Shown here piece after piece: positions 8,260 through 17,474 of a stretch of 64,000 nucleotides of DNA. The position numbers and the translations under genes were made by a program. Origin of the DNA: Nocardia transvalensis. GTDB lineage: Bacteria; Actinomycetota; Actinomycetes; Mycobacteriales; Mycobacteriaceae. The notes beneath the pieces were generated by a model. It did not search any database. It was given only the letters and a program-made list of their open reading frames with translations, and had not been told where the DNA came from. The DNA lies in assembly GCF_015477765.1 (NCBI RefSeq), contig NZ_JADLQQ010000002.1, forward strand, positions 62,001-126,000. Reading direction: 5' to 3'. Numbering within the stretch: the first letter of the stretch is position 1; every line of letters starts with the position of its first letter.

Positions 8260-9366
8260 GTGACCCATCGCATCGTCGTGCTGGGAGCCGGATACGCCGG
8301 GCTCAACACCGCTGTTCGCGCCGCCTGCCTGCTGCACCGCCACGATGCCCGAGTGACCCTGGTCAACCGCAGCGACCGTTTCATCGAGCGCATCCGGTTG
8401 CATCAGCTGGCGGCCGGGCAGGAACTGTCCGATCGGCCGCTGGCACGGTTGCTGGACGGTTCCGGTGTCGAACTGGTGGTGGGGACCGTGACCGAACTCG
8501 ATCCGGCGGGTCGTCGGGTGCGTGTGGACGGTCCGGCGCGCCTGCTCGGCTACGACACGCTGGTGTACGCACTGGGGAGCGGGGCGGATCTGGATGCGGT
8601 GCCGGGAGTGCGCGAGCACGCATATTCGCTGGCCGAACCGGATCGCGCGCGGCGCTTGCGCGACCGGCTGCGGGAACTACCCGCCGGTGCGGTCGTCGTG
8701 GTGGTCGGCGGCGGGCTCACCGGAATCGAGGCGGCCACCGAACTCGCCGAAGCGTATCCGCGGTTGCGGGTCGAGATGACGACCGCAGCGCCGGTCGGTG
8801 GCTGGCTGTCGCCGCGTGCGCGGCGGCATCTCCGCGGATCGCTGGACCGGCTGGGCGTTGCCGTCCGGGAGGGTCGCATCGCGAAAGTCGGTGCCCGCGA
8901 ACTGCTCTTCGACGACGGATCCCGCACGGACGCCGACCTGATCGTGTGGGCCGCCGGTTTCCGGGTGCCCGCCCTGGCCGCCGAGGCCGGGCTGGCCGTC
9001 GACACCGTCGGCCGGATGATCGTCGACGACCGGCTACGGTCGATCTCGCATCCCGACGTCTATGGTGTCGGCGACGCCGCCGCGGCTCCCACCCCGGGCG
9101 GCACCGAGACCCGCATGTCCTGCCAGACCGCGATGCAGATGGCACCCTATGTGGCACAGGAGATTACGCGAACGCTGCGGGGCCGCCCGTCGAAACCCGT
9201 TGCCATCCGCTATATCTGGCAGAACATCAGCCTGGGCCGCCACGACGGGGTCACCCAGTTCACCCGCGCCGACGACAGCCCGCGCGGCGCCGTCCTGACC
9301 GGCCGCGCCTCGGCCCGCTTCAAGGAGCTGATCTCGCGCAGCGCGGTGTGGCTGGTCCGGCGCTGA
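8260..9366 (+). CDS. FAD-dependent pyridine nucleotide oxidoreductase (ECF41 partner)
   Basis: The 368-residue protein is an NDH-2-like flavoprotein. It has an N-terminal FAD-binding motif GAGYAG at 9-14, a second dinucleotide motif GGGLTGIE near 150, and the FAD motif VYGVGDAAA near residue 268. GTG 8260 has GAGGAG 8 bp upstream. The sigma factor gene follows within about 40 bp. ECF41 sigma factors are typically linked to COE proteins (carboxymuconolactone decarboxylase, oxidoreductase or epimerase), and this is the oxidoreductase type. It is probably the main target of that sigma factor. The electron acceptor is unknown. No transmembrane helix is obvious. Confidence 0.87.
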   Translation: MTHRIVVLGAGYAGLNTAVRAACLLHRHDARVTLVNRSDRFIERIRLHQLAAGQELSDRPLARLLDGSGVELVVGTVTELDPAGRRVRVDGPARLLGYDTLVYALGSGADLDAVPGVREHAYSLAEPDRARRLRDRLRELPAGAVVVVVGGGLTGIEAATELAEAYPRLRVEMTTAAPVGGWLSPRARRHLRGSLDRLGVAVREGRIAKVGARELLFDDGSRTDADLIVWAAGFRVPALAAEAGLAVDTVGRMIVDDRLRSISHPDVYGVGDAAAAPTPGGTETRMSCQTAMQMAPYVAQEITRTLRGRPSKPVAIRYIWQNISLGRHDGVTQFTRADDSPRGAVLTGRASARFKELISRSAVWLVRR

Positions 9367-9403
9367 GATGCGGTCACCGGTTCGCACATGGCACGCTGCG
9401 GTG

Positions 9404-10327
9404 ATGCGGTCGCAGACGTTGGCGCAGTTCCAAGCTCACCGGGCCCGGCTGTTCGGGCTGGCGTATCGGCTGCTCGGCGACGCCGTCGAGGCCGAGGACG
9501 TGGTGCAGGACGCCTACCTCAAGTGGGATGCGCGCGCCGCCGCCGACGAACCGGTGCAGATCCCACAGGCATGGCTGACCAAGGTGGTGACCAATCTGTG
9601 CCTGAACCGGCTGGCCTCGGCGCGCATGAGCCGCGAGCAGTACATCGGCCCGTGGCTGCCCACTCCGGTGCTCACCGCCGACGACGCGCTGGGCCCGCTG
9701 GAGACCGTCGAGCAGCGCGAAACCGTCACCCTGGCCATGCTCACGCTGCTGGAGCGCCTCACCCCGCCCGAGCGCGCGGTGTTCGTCCTGCGCGAGGCAT
9801 TCGACTACCGCTACCGCGACATCGCCGAGTTGCTCGACCGCGACGAAGCCCATGTGCGGCAACTGTATCGGCGGGCCCGCACCCATCTGGGGCAGCGGCA
9901 CAAACGATTCAGCGCCGATCCCGCCCGCCACGCCGAGATCGTCGCGCGCTTCTTCGCCGCCGCGGTCCGTGGCGAGGTGACGGCGTTGGAGGAGTTGCTC
10001 GCGGACGAGGTCGTCGCCTGGGCCGACGGCGGCGGCCGAATAGCGATGGCGCGCCGCCCGATCCGCGGCCGCCCCCACGTCACCCGCTACTTCGCCGCCC
10101 TGGCCAGCAACCCCCGCGCGGCCGGTATCACCCTGACCATCGGTGCGGTCAACGGCCAACCCGCTGCCCTGGCCTACCGAGACGACGCACTGCTCGCCGT
10201 CGTCTGCGTGGACGTGGCCGACGACCACATCACGGCGCTCTACTCGATCGCCAACCCCGACAAACTCGCCTTCGCCGCCACCCAGCCGCGCACCGATCTC
10301 CCCTGCCAGGGCGGCCGGCCGAGGTGA
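9404..10327 (+). CDS. ECF41 RNA polymerase sigma factor (SigJ-like) with SnoaL-type C-terminal domain
   Basis: The protein has sigma-70 region 2 (ARLFGLAYRLLGDAVEAEDVVQDAYLKW) and region 4 (LTPPERAVFVLREAF...YRDIAELL), then a SnoaL-like extension. Three ECF41 signatures are visible: YIGPWLP in the linker, DGGGR and the terminal NPDKL. In this family the extension controls sigma activity directly, without an anti-sigma factor, and none is encoded here. The start is uncertain: ATG 9404 begins at the usual SigJ N-terminus, while ATG 9368 in the same frame is possible and nearly touches the oxidoreductase stop. The gene lies directly behind its presumed target. Confidence 0.9.
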   Translation: MRSQTLAQFQAHRARLFGLAYRLLGDAVEAEDVVQDAYLKWDARAAADEPVQIPQAWLTKVVTNLCLNRLASARMSREQYIGPWLPTPVLTADDALGPLETVEQRETVTLAMLTLLERLTPPERAVFVLREAFDYRYRDIAELLDRDEAHVRQLYRRARTHLGQRHKRFSADPARHAEIVARFFAAAVRGEVTALEELLADEVVAWADGGGRIAMARRPIRGRPHVTRYFAALASNPRAAGITLTIGAVNGQPAALAYRDDALLAVVCVDVADDHITALYSIANPDKLAFAATQPRTDLPCQGGRPR

Positions 10328-10440
10328 CAATGGTGGCCATGCGGGCGTGGCGGGCCGTGGTGCTTGCGACCGCGCGGGTGGGCATCGGAGTCGTCGTGGT
10401 CGGCGCACTGTTCACCAACCCGCAGAGTCTCTGCTGGTAG
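10324..10440 (+). CDS. possible small membrane peptide (38 aa)
   Basis: A short frame begins with GTG overlapping the sigma-factor stop (GTGA) and encodes about 38 residues with one hydrophobic stretch (VGIGVVVVGALF). The overlap suggests translational coupling. No family is recognised, and a chance open frame in GC-rich DNA is quite possible. Confidence 0.25.
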   Translation: MTMVAMRAWRAVVLATARVGIGVVVVGALFTNPQSLCW

Positions 10441-10495
10441 CCGGGCGGGAATATTTGTCCAAGACACCGGCACCGGAGTCGGCAATGGTAGAGGC

Positions 10496-11323
10496 ATGCG
10501 CAGCTACGAATCCGGTTCCGCCCCGGCGGATCGCGATGCCGAGAACGGCTGGGAGGTCGCCCACCTCCTCGGCGGCAGGTCTGTCGACGGCGTCCGGATG
10601 GCCGGGTACCGCGACCGCGGCGCCGCCGGACTGGATCTGCAGGTGCTCCCGCAGCCTGCCGTGATCGTCATCATCGGGCTCGGGGACGACCCGTTGACGG
10701 TCGAGGGCTCCGGTGGGCGGCGGCCTCTGCGAAGCTTCGTCGCCGCCCTGTCGCCCGGCGCTTCCCGCATCCGCGGCACGTATGTCGAGTGCATCGAAAT
10801 GCGCCTGTCGCCCATGGCCGCCTATGCGCTGCTGGGAGTCTCCCCGCGCGAATTGGACGGGGCCGTCACCGATCTCGAACAGTTGTGGGGGCGGGACGAG
10901 CGACGGCTGAGCGAGCAGCTGACCGACGCCACGACGTGGCAGCAACGCCTCACGCTGGTGGACGAGTTCCTCGTGCAGCGAGCCGCGCAGGGACCGTCGA
11001 TGGCGCCCGAGGTGGCCGCCGCCTGGGACAGCATCCTGGCCCACCGCGGCCGGATCGGCATCGGTGACCTCGCCGCATCCTGCGGGTGGAGCCGAAAACG
11101 GCTGTGGTCCAGATTCACTGCTCAGATCGGCCTCACGCCCAAGCGCGCCGCGATGCTGGTCCGCTTCGACCACGCCGCCCGAGCGCTCAGCGCCGGTGAG
11201 AACGCCGCCGACGTCGCCCTGGCCTGCGGATACGTCGACCAGCCGCACCTGCATCGGGACGTGCTGGCCTTCGCTGGATGCACGCCGCGAGCCTTGGCCG
11301 GTAGGGCGACGTCCGCCCGATGA
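10496..11323 (+). CDS. AraC family transcriptional regulator
   Basis: The 275-residue protein has a C-terminal AraC/XylS double helix-turn-helix (IGIGDLAASCGWSRKRLWSRF followed by AADVALACGYVDQPHLHRDV) from about residue 190. Its N-terminal half resembles AraC ligand-binding domains found beside actinobacterial methyltransferases or oxidoreductases. ATG 10496 follows TAGAGGC. The following O-methyltransferase frame overlaps its stop codon or begins about 30 bp later, so the two are likely co-transcribed and the regulator may control that enzyme. The ligand is unknown. Confidence 0.88.
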   Translation: MRSYESGSAPADRDAENGWEVAHLLGGRSVDGVRMAGYRDRGAAGLDLQVLPQPAVIVIIGLGDDPLTVEGSGGRRPLRSFVAALSPGASRIRGTYVECIEMRLSPMAAYALLGVSPRELDGAVTDLEQLWGRDERRLSEQLTDATTWQQRLTLVDEFLVQRAAQGPSMAPEVAAAWDSILAHRGRIGIGDLAASCGWSRKRLWSRFTAQIGLTPKRAAMLVRFDHAARALSAGENAADVALACGYVDQPHLHRDVLAFAGCTPRALAGRATSAR

Positions 11324-11355
11324 ACACCCAAATGAACAAAGGAAGGAACACACCT

Positions 11356-12420
11356 GTGACGAGCACCGATGCCCGAGCGGCGGAAGAGGCCGACTACAGC
11401 CTGATCGTTCGGCTCGCTTTCGGCAGCATGGCCGCGCAAACCCTGCGTGCGGCAATCCGATTGAGGGTGGTCGAGCTGATCGGCGACCGGCAACGCCAGG
11501 CCGCCGAGGTGGCCGCCGACGCCGCAGCCGCGCCCCAGCCGATGACCCGGCTGCTGCGCGCCCTGACCGCTCTCGGCCTGCTGACCGAACATGCACCGGA
11601 CACCTTCTCCGTGACCCCCGCGGGCGCACTGCTCGACCCGCACCGCCCCGACTCGCTCGCCTCGTTCGTGCGGATGTTCACCGAGCCCGCGCTGATCCGC
11701 GCCTGGGAGCACCTGGACGACAGCATCCGCACCGGCGACGTCGCATTCGATGCCGTCTTCGGCACGGACTTCTTCGGTTACCTGTCCGAACACCCCGAGT
11801 TGTCGGCGGAGTTCAATGCGGCCATGAGCCAGGCCGTCGCAGGGGCCGCCGCCGTGCTGCCGCACGCCTTCGACTTCGGCCGGTTCGCCTCGGTCACGGA
11901 CGTGGGCGGCGGCGACGGAACACTGCTGGCGGCCGTGCTCGACGCGCATCCGCGTGTCACCGGTGTGGTCTACGACACGGCGGAGGGCCTGGCCCGGGCA
12001 CCGGAAACGCTGGAGCGGCACGGGCTTTCGGAACGCTGCGTACCGGTCGCCGGGGACTTCTTCCGATCGGTCCCCGAGGGCTCGCAGGTCTATCTGATCA
12101 AAAGCGTCCTGCACGACTGGGCGGACGAACAGGTGGTCACGATCCTGAGCCACTGCCGCGCGGTGCTGCCGCCCGGCGGCCGCGTGCTGATCGTGGAGCC
12201 CGTACTTCCCGAAGTCGTCGACACCACCGCCGAAGCCCACGCCACCGACAACGGAATCACCTATCTGAGCGACCTCAACATGCTGGTGAACCTGGGTGGT
12301 AGAGAGCGCACGCGCAAGGACTTCGAGGACGTGTGCCGCCGCGCGGGCCTGTCGGTCACCTCGGTCACTCCGCTCCCGGAGGCCGCACCGTACTTCCTCA
12401 TCGAGGCCGTGGCGAACTGA
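11356..12420 (+). CDS. SAM-dependent O-methyltransferase (AcnIII/hydroxyindole-type, Methyltransf_2)
   Basis: The 354-residue protein has the layout of plant/antibiotic-type small-molecule O-methyltransferases. An N-terminal winged-helix dimerisation domain (LRAAIRLRVVELIGD) is followed by a SAM domain with VTDVGGGDGTLLAAVL (motif I), the KSVLHDWADEQVV catalytic-His segment and PPGGRVLIVEP. The family methylates phenolic or polyketide hydroxyls. GTG 11356 is preferred because AAGGAAGG lies about 9 bp upstream. An in-frame ATG at 11320 overlaps the AraC stop. The substrate is unknown. The gene stands apart from any visible polyketide genes. Confidence 0.88.
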   Translation: MTSTDARAAEEADYSLIVRLAFGSMAAQTLRAAIRLRVVELIGDRQRQAAEVAADAAAAPQPMTRLLRALTALGLLTEHAPDTFSVTPAGALLDPHRPDSLASFVRMFTEPALIRAWEHLDDSIRTGDVAFDAVFGTDFFGYLSEHPELSAEFNAAMSQAVAGAAAVLPHAFDFGRFASVTDVGGGDGTLLAAVLDAHPRVTGVVYDTAEGLARAPETLERHGLSERCVPVAGDFFRSVPEGSQVYLIKSVLHDWADEQVVTILSHCRAVLPPGGRVLIVEPVLPEVVDTTAEAHATDNGITYLSDLNMLVNLGGRERTRKDFEDVCRRAGLSVTSVTPLPEAAPYFLIEAVAN

Positions 12421-12467
12421 CCGTTCGAGGCCTCGACTTCCAGGAAAGACCAGCGCAGGCTGGAGAT

Positions 12468-12989
12468 ATGGAGTGGGCCGCATTCGAGAAGGCCGCGCCG
12501 GCGCTGGCCCGGCGAGTGCGTGATGGGTTGGCGCGCTCGGGTTTCGGTTTGGTCGGGACCATCCGGCGCGACGGGACACCCAGGATCAGCCCGGTCGAAG
12601 TGCACCTCGTCGGTGCGCAGCTGATGCTGGTCATGGTGGCCGATACGCAGAAGGTGCGCGATCTCGTCCGCGATCCCCGGGTGCTGGTGCAGACGCCGGT
12701 GACCGACCCCGATACCCCGGAGGACGAGATCGCGCTTCGCGGCCGCGTCCACGAGATCACCGACGCACAGCAGCGGGTGGCGACCGCGGAGACGGTCCAT
12801 GCGCACAGCGGCTGGCGCCCGCGCGACTCGTGGCGCTTGTTCGCCGTCGATCTCGACTCGGTGAGCTGCATGCAGTGGCGCAACGACGAACTGCGGCTGA
12901 TGCGGTGGGACACGGCGCACGGCCTGCGCCCGACCGAGCGACGGAGACTCGATATGGAGGCCAGCCGTTACGTACCGATCGGGCAGTGA
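12468..12989 (+). CDS. pyridoxamine 5'-phosphate oxidase-like flavin/F420-binding protein
   Basis: The 173-residue protein shows the split-barrel PNPOx fold pattern: GLVGTIRRDGTPRISPVEVHLVG, then LMLVMVADTQKVRDLVRDPRVLV, and a C-terminal strand with DSWRLFAVDL. Family members bind FMN, F420 or haem and act as small reductases. ATG 12468 follows GGCTGGAGAT. It lies 47 bp after the O-methyltransferase, possibly in the same unit, and is followed by a strong hairpin. The cofactor cannot be decided by eye. Confidence 0.82.
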   Translation: MEWAAFEKAAPALARRVRDGLARSGFGLVGTIRRDGTPRISPVEVHLVGAQLMLVMVADTQKVRDLVRDPRVLVQTPVTDPDTPEDEIALRGRVHEITDAQQRVATAETVHAHSGWRPRDSWRLFAVDLDSVSCMQWRNDELRLMRWDTAHGLRPTERRRLDMEASRYVPIGQ

Positions 12990-12995
12990 GACCTC

Positions 12996-13037
12996 ACAAC
13001 CCCGAATCCCGCCGCGACGCACGGGATTCGGGGTTGT
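12996..13037. terminator. bidirectional hairpin terminator
   Basis: A perfect 16-bp inverted repeat, ACAACCCCGAATCCCG and its complement, has a 10-base loop (13012-13021). It sits exactly between the convergent PNPOx-like and MFS genes, so it probably ends transcription from both sides. Confidence 0.85.
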
Positions 13038-13042
13038 CCGGA

Positions 13043-14491
13043 TCAGTGGACCAGCGCGGGCTCGCGCTCGCCCGACTTCTCGAAGGTGCTGGACCGGTTC
13101 GGCAGCAGGACCGCCATCGCGATCACCAGCAGCGACAGCGCGGCCGAGACACCGAACGCCAGACGCATGCCGTCCAGGTGCGCGCTGGTCGGATCGGCGC
13201 CGTCCGCGACCAGGGCCGTGCTGCGGGCGGACATGACGGTCACCACCAGCGCGGTGCCGAGGGCGGCGGCCACCTGCTGCAGCGTGCCCAGCATCGAACT
13301 GCCGTGGGAGTACAGGTGCTGCGGAAGCGCGCCCAGGCCCAGGGTGAAGACCGGGGTGAAGGCCGCCGCCAGCGACACCATCAGCAGGATGTGCAGGGCC
13401 AGCAACTGCCAGTACGGCATGGACATCGAGATCTGGGTGAAACCGGCCAGCGCGGCCGTGATGCCGAGCGCACCGGGGATCACCAGCGGACGCCCGCCGA
13501 ACCGGTCGAACAGGCGGCCGACGGTCGGGCCCAGCAGACCCATGGCCATGCCGCCGGGCATGACCAGCAGGCCCGTCTGCAGCGGGCTCAGCCCGCGCAG
13601 GTTCTGCAGATACAGCGGCAGCAGGATCATCGAGCCGAGCATCGCCAGGAATGCCACGGACATGAGGATCAGGCCCTTGGCGTAGGTGCCCGCCAGCAGG
13701 ATGCGCAGATCCATCAGCGGGGCGCCGATGCGCTGCAGCCGCAGCTGACGCCACGCGAACACGCCGATCAGGGCCAGTCCGGCGACGACGATCAGCGCGG
13801 GCGCGGTGATGTTGGTGGTCTCGAACCGGCTGAGCCCGTACACCAGGCCGCCGAACCCGAGCGCCGCGAAAGCCACGCTGGACCAGTCGATCGCGCCGGT
13901 CTCCGGTTCGCCGATATTGTCCAGCCGTCGCAGGCCCAGCCAGGTCACCGCCGCGGCGATCGGGAGCACCAGCACGAACAGCCAACGCCACGAGGCGATC
14001 TGCAGCACCAGGCCCGACAGGACCGGTCCCATGGCCGGAGCCACCGAGATGGCGAGGGTGACGTTGCCCATGACCCGGCCGCGGTCCTGTTCGGGCACGA
14101 CCGTCATCAGGGTGGTCATCAACAGCGGCATCATCACCGCGGTGCCGCCCGCCTGGATGATCCGCCCGATCAGCAGCACCGCGAACGACGGTGCGACGGC
14201 CGACAGGGCGGTGCCGGCCAGGAAGACGCCCATCGCGATCGCGTAGGCGCGGCGGGTCGTGACCCGCTGCAGGAACCAGCCGGTGACCGGAATGACGGCG
14301 GCCATGGTGAGCATGAACGCGGTCGACACCCATTGCGCCGCCCGCTCGGTGACATCGAGATCGGTCATGAGGCGCGGAATCGCGTTGATCATGACGGTCT
14401 CGTTCAGGATCACCACGAAGGTCGCGAGGACCAGCAGGCGAACGACTGTCGGGGTCCGTCTGCCCGGACTGGTGGATATTTCGGCGGACAA
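13043..14491 (-). CDS. DHA2 family MFS drug transporter (EmrB/QacA type)
   Basis: About 482 residues with roughly 14 hydrophobic helices. Motifs include NETVMINAIPRLMTDL in the first helix (DHA2-type motif D1), the loop motif GWFLQRVTTRRAY and QAGGTAVMMPLLMTTLMTVVP. Such proteins export drugs or secondary metabolites by proton antiport. TTG 14491 was chosen because GGAGG lies 5 bp upstream and helix 1 then starts at about residue 20. A longer frame reaches 14743 but adds a hydrophilic non-homologous leader. It is a single gene with its own terminator, and no adjacent regulator is visible. Confidence 0.88.
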   Translation of the reverse strand: MSAEISTSPGRRTPTVVRLLVLATFVVILNETVMINAIPRLMTDLDVTERAAQWVSTAFMLTMAAVIPVTGWFLQRVTTRRAYAIAMGVFLAGTALSAVAPSFAVLLIGRIIQAGGTAVMMPLLMTTLMTVVPEQDRGRVMGNVTLAISVAPAMGPVLSGLVLQIASWRWLFVLVLPIAAAVTWLGLRRLDNIGEPETGAIDWSSVAFAALGFGGLVYGLSRFETTNITAPALIVVAGLALIGVFAWRQLRLQRIGAPLMDLRILLAGTYAKGLILMSVAFLAMLGSMILLPLYLQNLRGLSPLQTGLLVMPGGMAMGLLGPTVGRLFDRFGGRPLVIPGALGITAALAGFTQISMSMPYWQLLALHILLMVSLAAAFTPVFTLGLGALPQHLYSHGSSMLGTLQQVAAALGTALVVTVMSARSTALVADGADPTSAHLDGMRLAFGVSAALSLLVIAMAVLLPNRSSTFEKSGEREPALVH

Positions 14492-14814
14492 CGGTACCTC
14501 CGTGGTGCTCAATGTACGTGGGATGACGTGTGGGCCGATGCGAGCTCCGGCTGCCCGGCACCACACGTGATCAGACGGGAACAGTTCGCTCAACTCATCG
14601 GCCGCGCGCCAGTATTCCTGTTCGCACGGCGGCCGATCATCTGATTTTGTTGCGTCGACGGCCGCCTTATGTCGCTGGAATTGCCTGATCAGGAGGGCTT
14701 TTCGCCCCCTGGGTGGAGCTGAGGTGACACTGGTCACGGCCACCGGTAGGAAATCTCGATAACGCTTGGTGCGTGTTGGTCCTGCCTGCGCATTCGGCTG
14801 GTGATAATGAGCGA
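14492..14814. other. intergenic region between divergent MFS and GH43-like genes
   Basis: These 323 bp hold the two divergent promoters. The MFS open frame extends into it to 14743 without a supported start. I see no repeat or RNA gene, only an imperfect hairpin near 14691-14710. Confidence 0.4.
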
Positions 14815-15834
14815 GTGGTTACGTCGTCGAGAGCCGCGCGCGTGCCGATGATGCTGGTGGTGCTGTCGATGGTGGTAGGGGCGATGGTCGCCCCGGCCTC
14901 CGCCGAGGCCGCCGGACCGTCGACGCGCTACACGATGGTGGCGTTCACCAATCTCAGTGAAACCGACGTCGACGTGTACGAATCCGGCGACGCGACGCGC
15001 TTTCACCCCGTCGGCCTGGCGGCCTATCGCCCGCCGTTCGGCCTGGTGCGCGACCCCGATCTGATGCGCCACCGCGACGGCTTCTACTACATCGTCTACA
15101 CGACCGGATGGGACGGCAACACCATCGGGCTGGCCCGCAGCCCCGACCGGGTGCACTGGACGTTCATGCTCAACTACCCGGTGCCGCTGTGCTGTGTCGG
15201 CCTGCCGGGTACCGGGTCCGCGTCCGGCCCGGCCAGTCAGTCCGCCGCATTGGACCCGCTCACCCGCGCCATCGCGACCGGTTCGGCAGCGGTCGGATTG
15301 GGCGCCAGCGGGTCGGCGCTGTCGCCGTTCGTCACCCACGCCTGGGCGCCCGCCTGGTTCGTCGACGGCGACCAGGTGAACATCATCGTGTCGCTGTCGA
15401 GCGGCTACGACTTCGTGCCGTACATCATGACGGCGCTGGACCCCGCGCTGACCCTGTGGAGCATGCCGACGCCGCTGGCGGGCATCGGCCCGAACCACAT
15501 CGACACGACGATCGTGCGAGACGGCGGCCTGTACCACGCCTTCACCAAGAACGAGACCACCAAATTCATCGAACACGCCATGGCGCCGACCGCCGCGGGC
15601 CCGTACCAGTTCGTCGGGACCGACGACTGGGCGGGCTGGGGCAGCCTGCGGGAGGGCCCGTCACTGGTGCGGCTGGACGACGGCCGATGGCGCATCTTCA
15701 TGGACAGCTACGTCGACCACCGCTACTTCTACAGCGACAGCGTCGCCGGATTGGACGCGTGGGGTCCCCTTCAGGAACTGCCCGACCTGTCCGGCAACGT
15801 CCGCCACTTCAGCATCCTCGCCGAACCCGACTGA
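14815..15834 (+). CDS. secreted glycoside hydrolase family 43-like protein
   Basis: About 339 residues with a signal peptide (ARVPMMLVVLSMVVGAMVAPASAEA), so the protein is exported. The mature part has beta-propeller features of GH43/GH32-type enzymes: VRDPDLMRHRDGFYYIVYTT, whose RDPD carries the usual catalytic base Asp, an ARSPDRVHWT repeat, and a SLREGPSLVRLDDGRWRIFMDSY blade. GTG 14815 was chosen as the first start before the signal sequence. Arabinan- or xylan-type glycosides are likely family substrates. The proposed acid Glu could be in REGPS, but I cannot confirm activity. Confidence 0.75.
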   Translation: MVTSSRAARVPMMLVVLSMVVGAMVAPASAEAAGPSTRYTMVAFTNLSETDVDVYESGDATRFHPVGLAAYRPPFGLVRDPDLMRHRDGFYYIVYTTGWDGNTIGLARSPDRVHWTFMLNYPVPLCCVGLPGTGSASGPASQSAALDPLTRAIATGSAAVGLGASGSALSPFVTHAWAPAWFVDGDQVNIIVSLSSGYDFVPYIMTALDPALTLWSMPTPLAGIGPNHIDTTIVRDGGLYHAFTKNETTKFIEHAMAPTAAGPYQFVGTDDWAGWGSLREGPSLVRLDDGRWRIFMDSYVDHRYFYSDSVAGLDAWGPLQELPDLSGNVRHFSILAEPD

Positions 15835-16016
15835 CCTCTCGACATCCACGAACCGTCCGGCGCGGTCCTGGTTGCGCGCACGAGTCGATTCGGTTGCCCG
15901 CGGTGACATCTCGGATCCTGTTCGATCACGACGCCCGCACCGGCCGCCCACGACGGCGAGAGCGGCCTACGCTTGCTGGTGAATGGCTGAATATTTTCCG
16001 ATGGGCAAGGGGCGCA

Positions 16017-16598
16017 ATGACCTCGACACTGCCTGCTTTCGACAAGGTCGAGGTGGCCGCCGTATCGACACTGTACGACGCCGAACGGGCCGACCAGCAG
16101 GTGCATATGACCGTCGCCCTGGCGGTGATCGCCGGTGGGGTGACCTATCTCGGTGTGGTGGCGGGGCAGTTCCACCAATTGAAGCACTCCGATTTCTGGG
16201 CGGTGCTGCTGCCGTTCCCGCTGTGGATGATCGCGGCCTTTCATGTCCTGCTGATGGCGGCCATCGTGACCCGGAACAAGTCGATCATGCTCCTGGAGGC
16301 CCGCCTGTACGCGGCGACCCGGCTCGCGGCCTTCGAAATACCGGCCGACGCGATCGGGCGGGCGCGCCTGCGCAAGGTGACCGATTTCGTGCCGCAGCGG
16401 TGGCCACTGAAGATCCAGAGCCTGATCACCTACGGCGGTATCGGCCTGACACTGGTGAGCTTCACCTGCTTCTGCCTGTGGAACGCCCACATCGTGCAGG
16501 GGTGGACATTCATGGTCGTGGCCGCCATCCCGTTCTATCTCGTGCTCAGCGGATGTCTGTTGGCCGCTTGGTACACCGTGCTCACCCAGCGGGTGTGA
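16017..16598 (+). CDS. four-helix integral membrane protein of unknown function
   Basis: A 193-residue protein with four hydrophobic segments: VALAVIAGGVTYLGVVAG, FPLWMIAAFHVLLMAAIV, LITYGGIGLTLVSFTCFCLW and MVVAAIPFYLVLSGCLLAAW. They flank a cytoplasmic loop rich in Arg and Ala. ATG 16017 follows AAGGGGCG. I do not recognise a family. It lies 99 bp before the DosR-like gene on the same strand, so co-regulation is possible. Confidence 0.72.
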   Translation: MTSTLPAFDKVEVAAVSTLYDAERADQQVHMTVALAVIAGGVTYLGVVAGQFHQLKHSDFWAVLLPFPLWMIAAFHVLLMAAIVTRNKSIMLLEARLYAATRLAAFEIPADAIGRARLRKVTDFVPQRWPLKIQSLITYGGIGLTLVSFTCFCLWNAHIVQGWTFMVVAAIPFYLVLSGCLLAAWYTVLTQRV

Positions 16599-16697
16599 AG
16601 GGGGTTGCCGCACCGCGGTGTTTGCTGCCCATGCCCCGGGGTAGTCGTGTCCAGTGGGATGGACGCGGATGGATGCCCGGGCGGGACCGAAGTCGCC

Positions 16698-17345
16698 ATG
16701 ATTCGGGTCTTCCTGGTCGATGACCACGAGGTGGTCCGGATGGGGTTGCGGAGCCTGATCGACTCCGAGCCCGACCTCGAGACCGTCGGGGAGGCGGGAA
16801 GCTGTGCGGAGGCGCTGGCGGTGATCCCGACCCGGCGACCGGATGTGGCGGTGCTGGACGTGCGGCTGCCCGACGGCAGCGGCGTGGAGCTGTGCCGGAA
16901 ACTGCTCGACGCGGTGCCCGATCTGCACTGCCTGATGCTGACCTCGTTCATCGACAATCGGTCGGTGCTCGACGCGGTCCTGGCCGGTGCCAACGGGTTC
17001 ATGGTGAAGGACATCGACGGCAGCGACCTGCTCGACACCATCCGGGCCGTCGCGCAGGGCCGATCACAGCTCGACGAGCGCGCCGTGGAGGTGCTGCTCG
17101 AGAAGCTGCGCGCCGATGCCGGTCGCGGCGCAGGCCCGCTGGGCGAGCTCACCGACCGCGAGCGTGAACTGCTGCGGTTGCTCGGGGAAGGGCTGACGAA
17201 TCGGGAGATCGCGGGGCGGCTGTTCCTGTCCGAACGCACGGTGAAGAACTATGTCTCGCAGTTGCTCGCCAAACTCGGTCTGGACCGCCGCACCCAGGCG
17301 GCGGTGCTGGCCGTCGAACTCGGACTGGTCTCCGACCACAGTTGA
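16698..17345 (+). CDS. NarL/FixJ-family response regulator, DosR/DevR-like
   Basis: The 215-residue protein closely follows the dormancy regulator DosR (DevR). The receiver has VDDHEVV (D8, D9), phospho-acceptor D54 in [11 protein letters not shown]82 in LTS and K104 in VKDI, at the same residue numbers as DosR. The C-terminal LuxR helix-turn-helix [22 protein letters not shown]...[17 protein letters not shown] keeps the DNA-contact residues K and N of VKNYVS. No sensor kinase is adjacent, so its DosS/DosT partner must be elsewhere. The next gene is an Acg-type nitroreductase, a class under DosR control in mycobacteria. Hypoxia or NO responsiveness is inferred from this. Confidence 0.9.
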   Translation: MIRVFLVDDHEVVRMGLRSLIDSEPDLETVGEAGSCAEALAVIPTRRPDVAVLDVRLPDGSGVELCRKLLDAVPDLHCLMLTSFIDNRSVLDAVLAGANGFMVKDIDGSDLLDTIRAVAQGRSQLDERAVEVLLEKLRADAGRGAGPLGELTDRERELLRLLGEGLTNREIAGRLFLSERTVKNYVSQLLAKLGLDRRTQAAVLAVELGLVSDHS

Positions 17346-17474
17346 CCTTCCTGTTCCCGGCGTCCTCTTGGCCATGTGTCATACGAACTCGTGACTTTCG
17401 GAGCGATGTCGCGGGTGCGTTGCTCTGACAACACTGGAAGGGCATCCATCCTCTCCGAAAGGACGTCACCGCCG

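Noticed and set aside
12261..14564. Leftward 767-codon frame across the MFS gene
   Set aside because: Arg/Pro-rich composition, and it runs antisense to the O-methyltransferase and in a shadow frame of the MFS gene.
17380..17474. Dormancy box before the Acg-type nitroreductase
   Set aside because: The best candidate, TTGGCCATGTGTCATACGAA near 17368, matches only the outer bases of the DosR consensus and lacks the GGGAC/GTCCC core.
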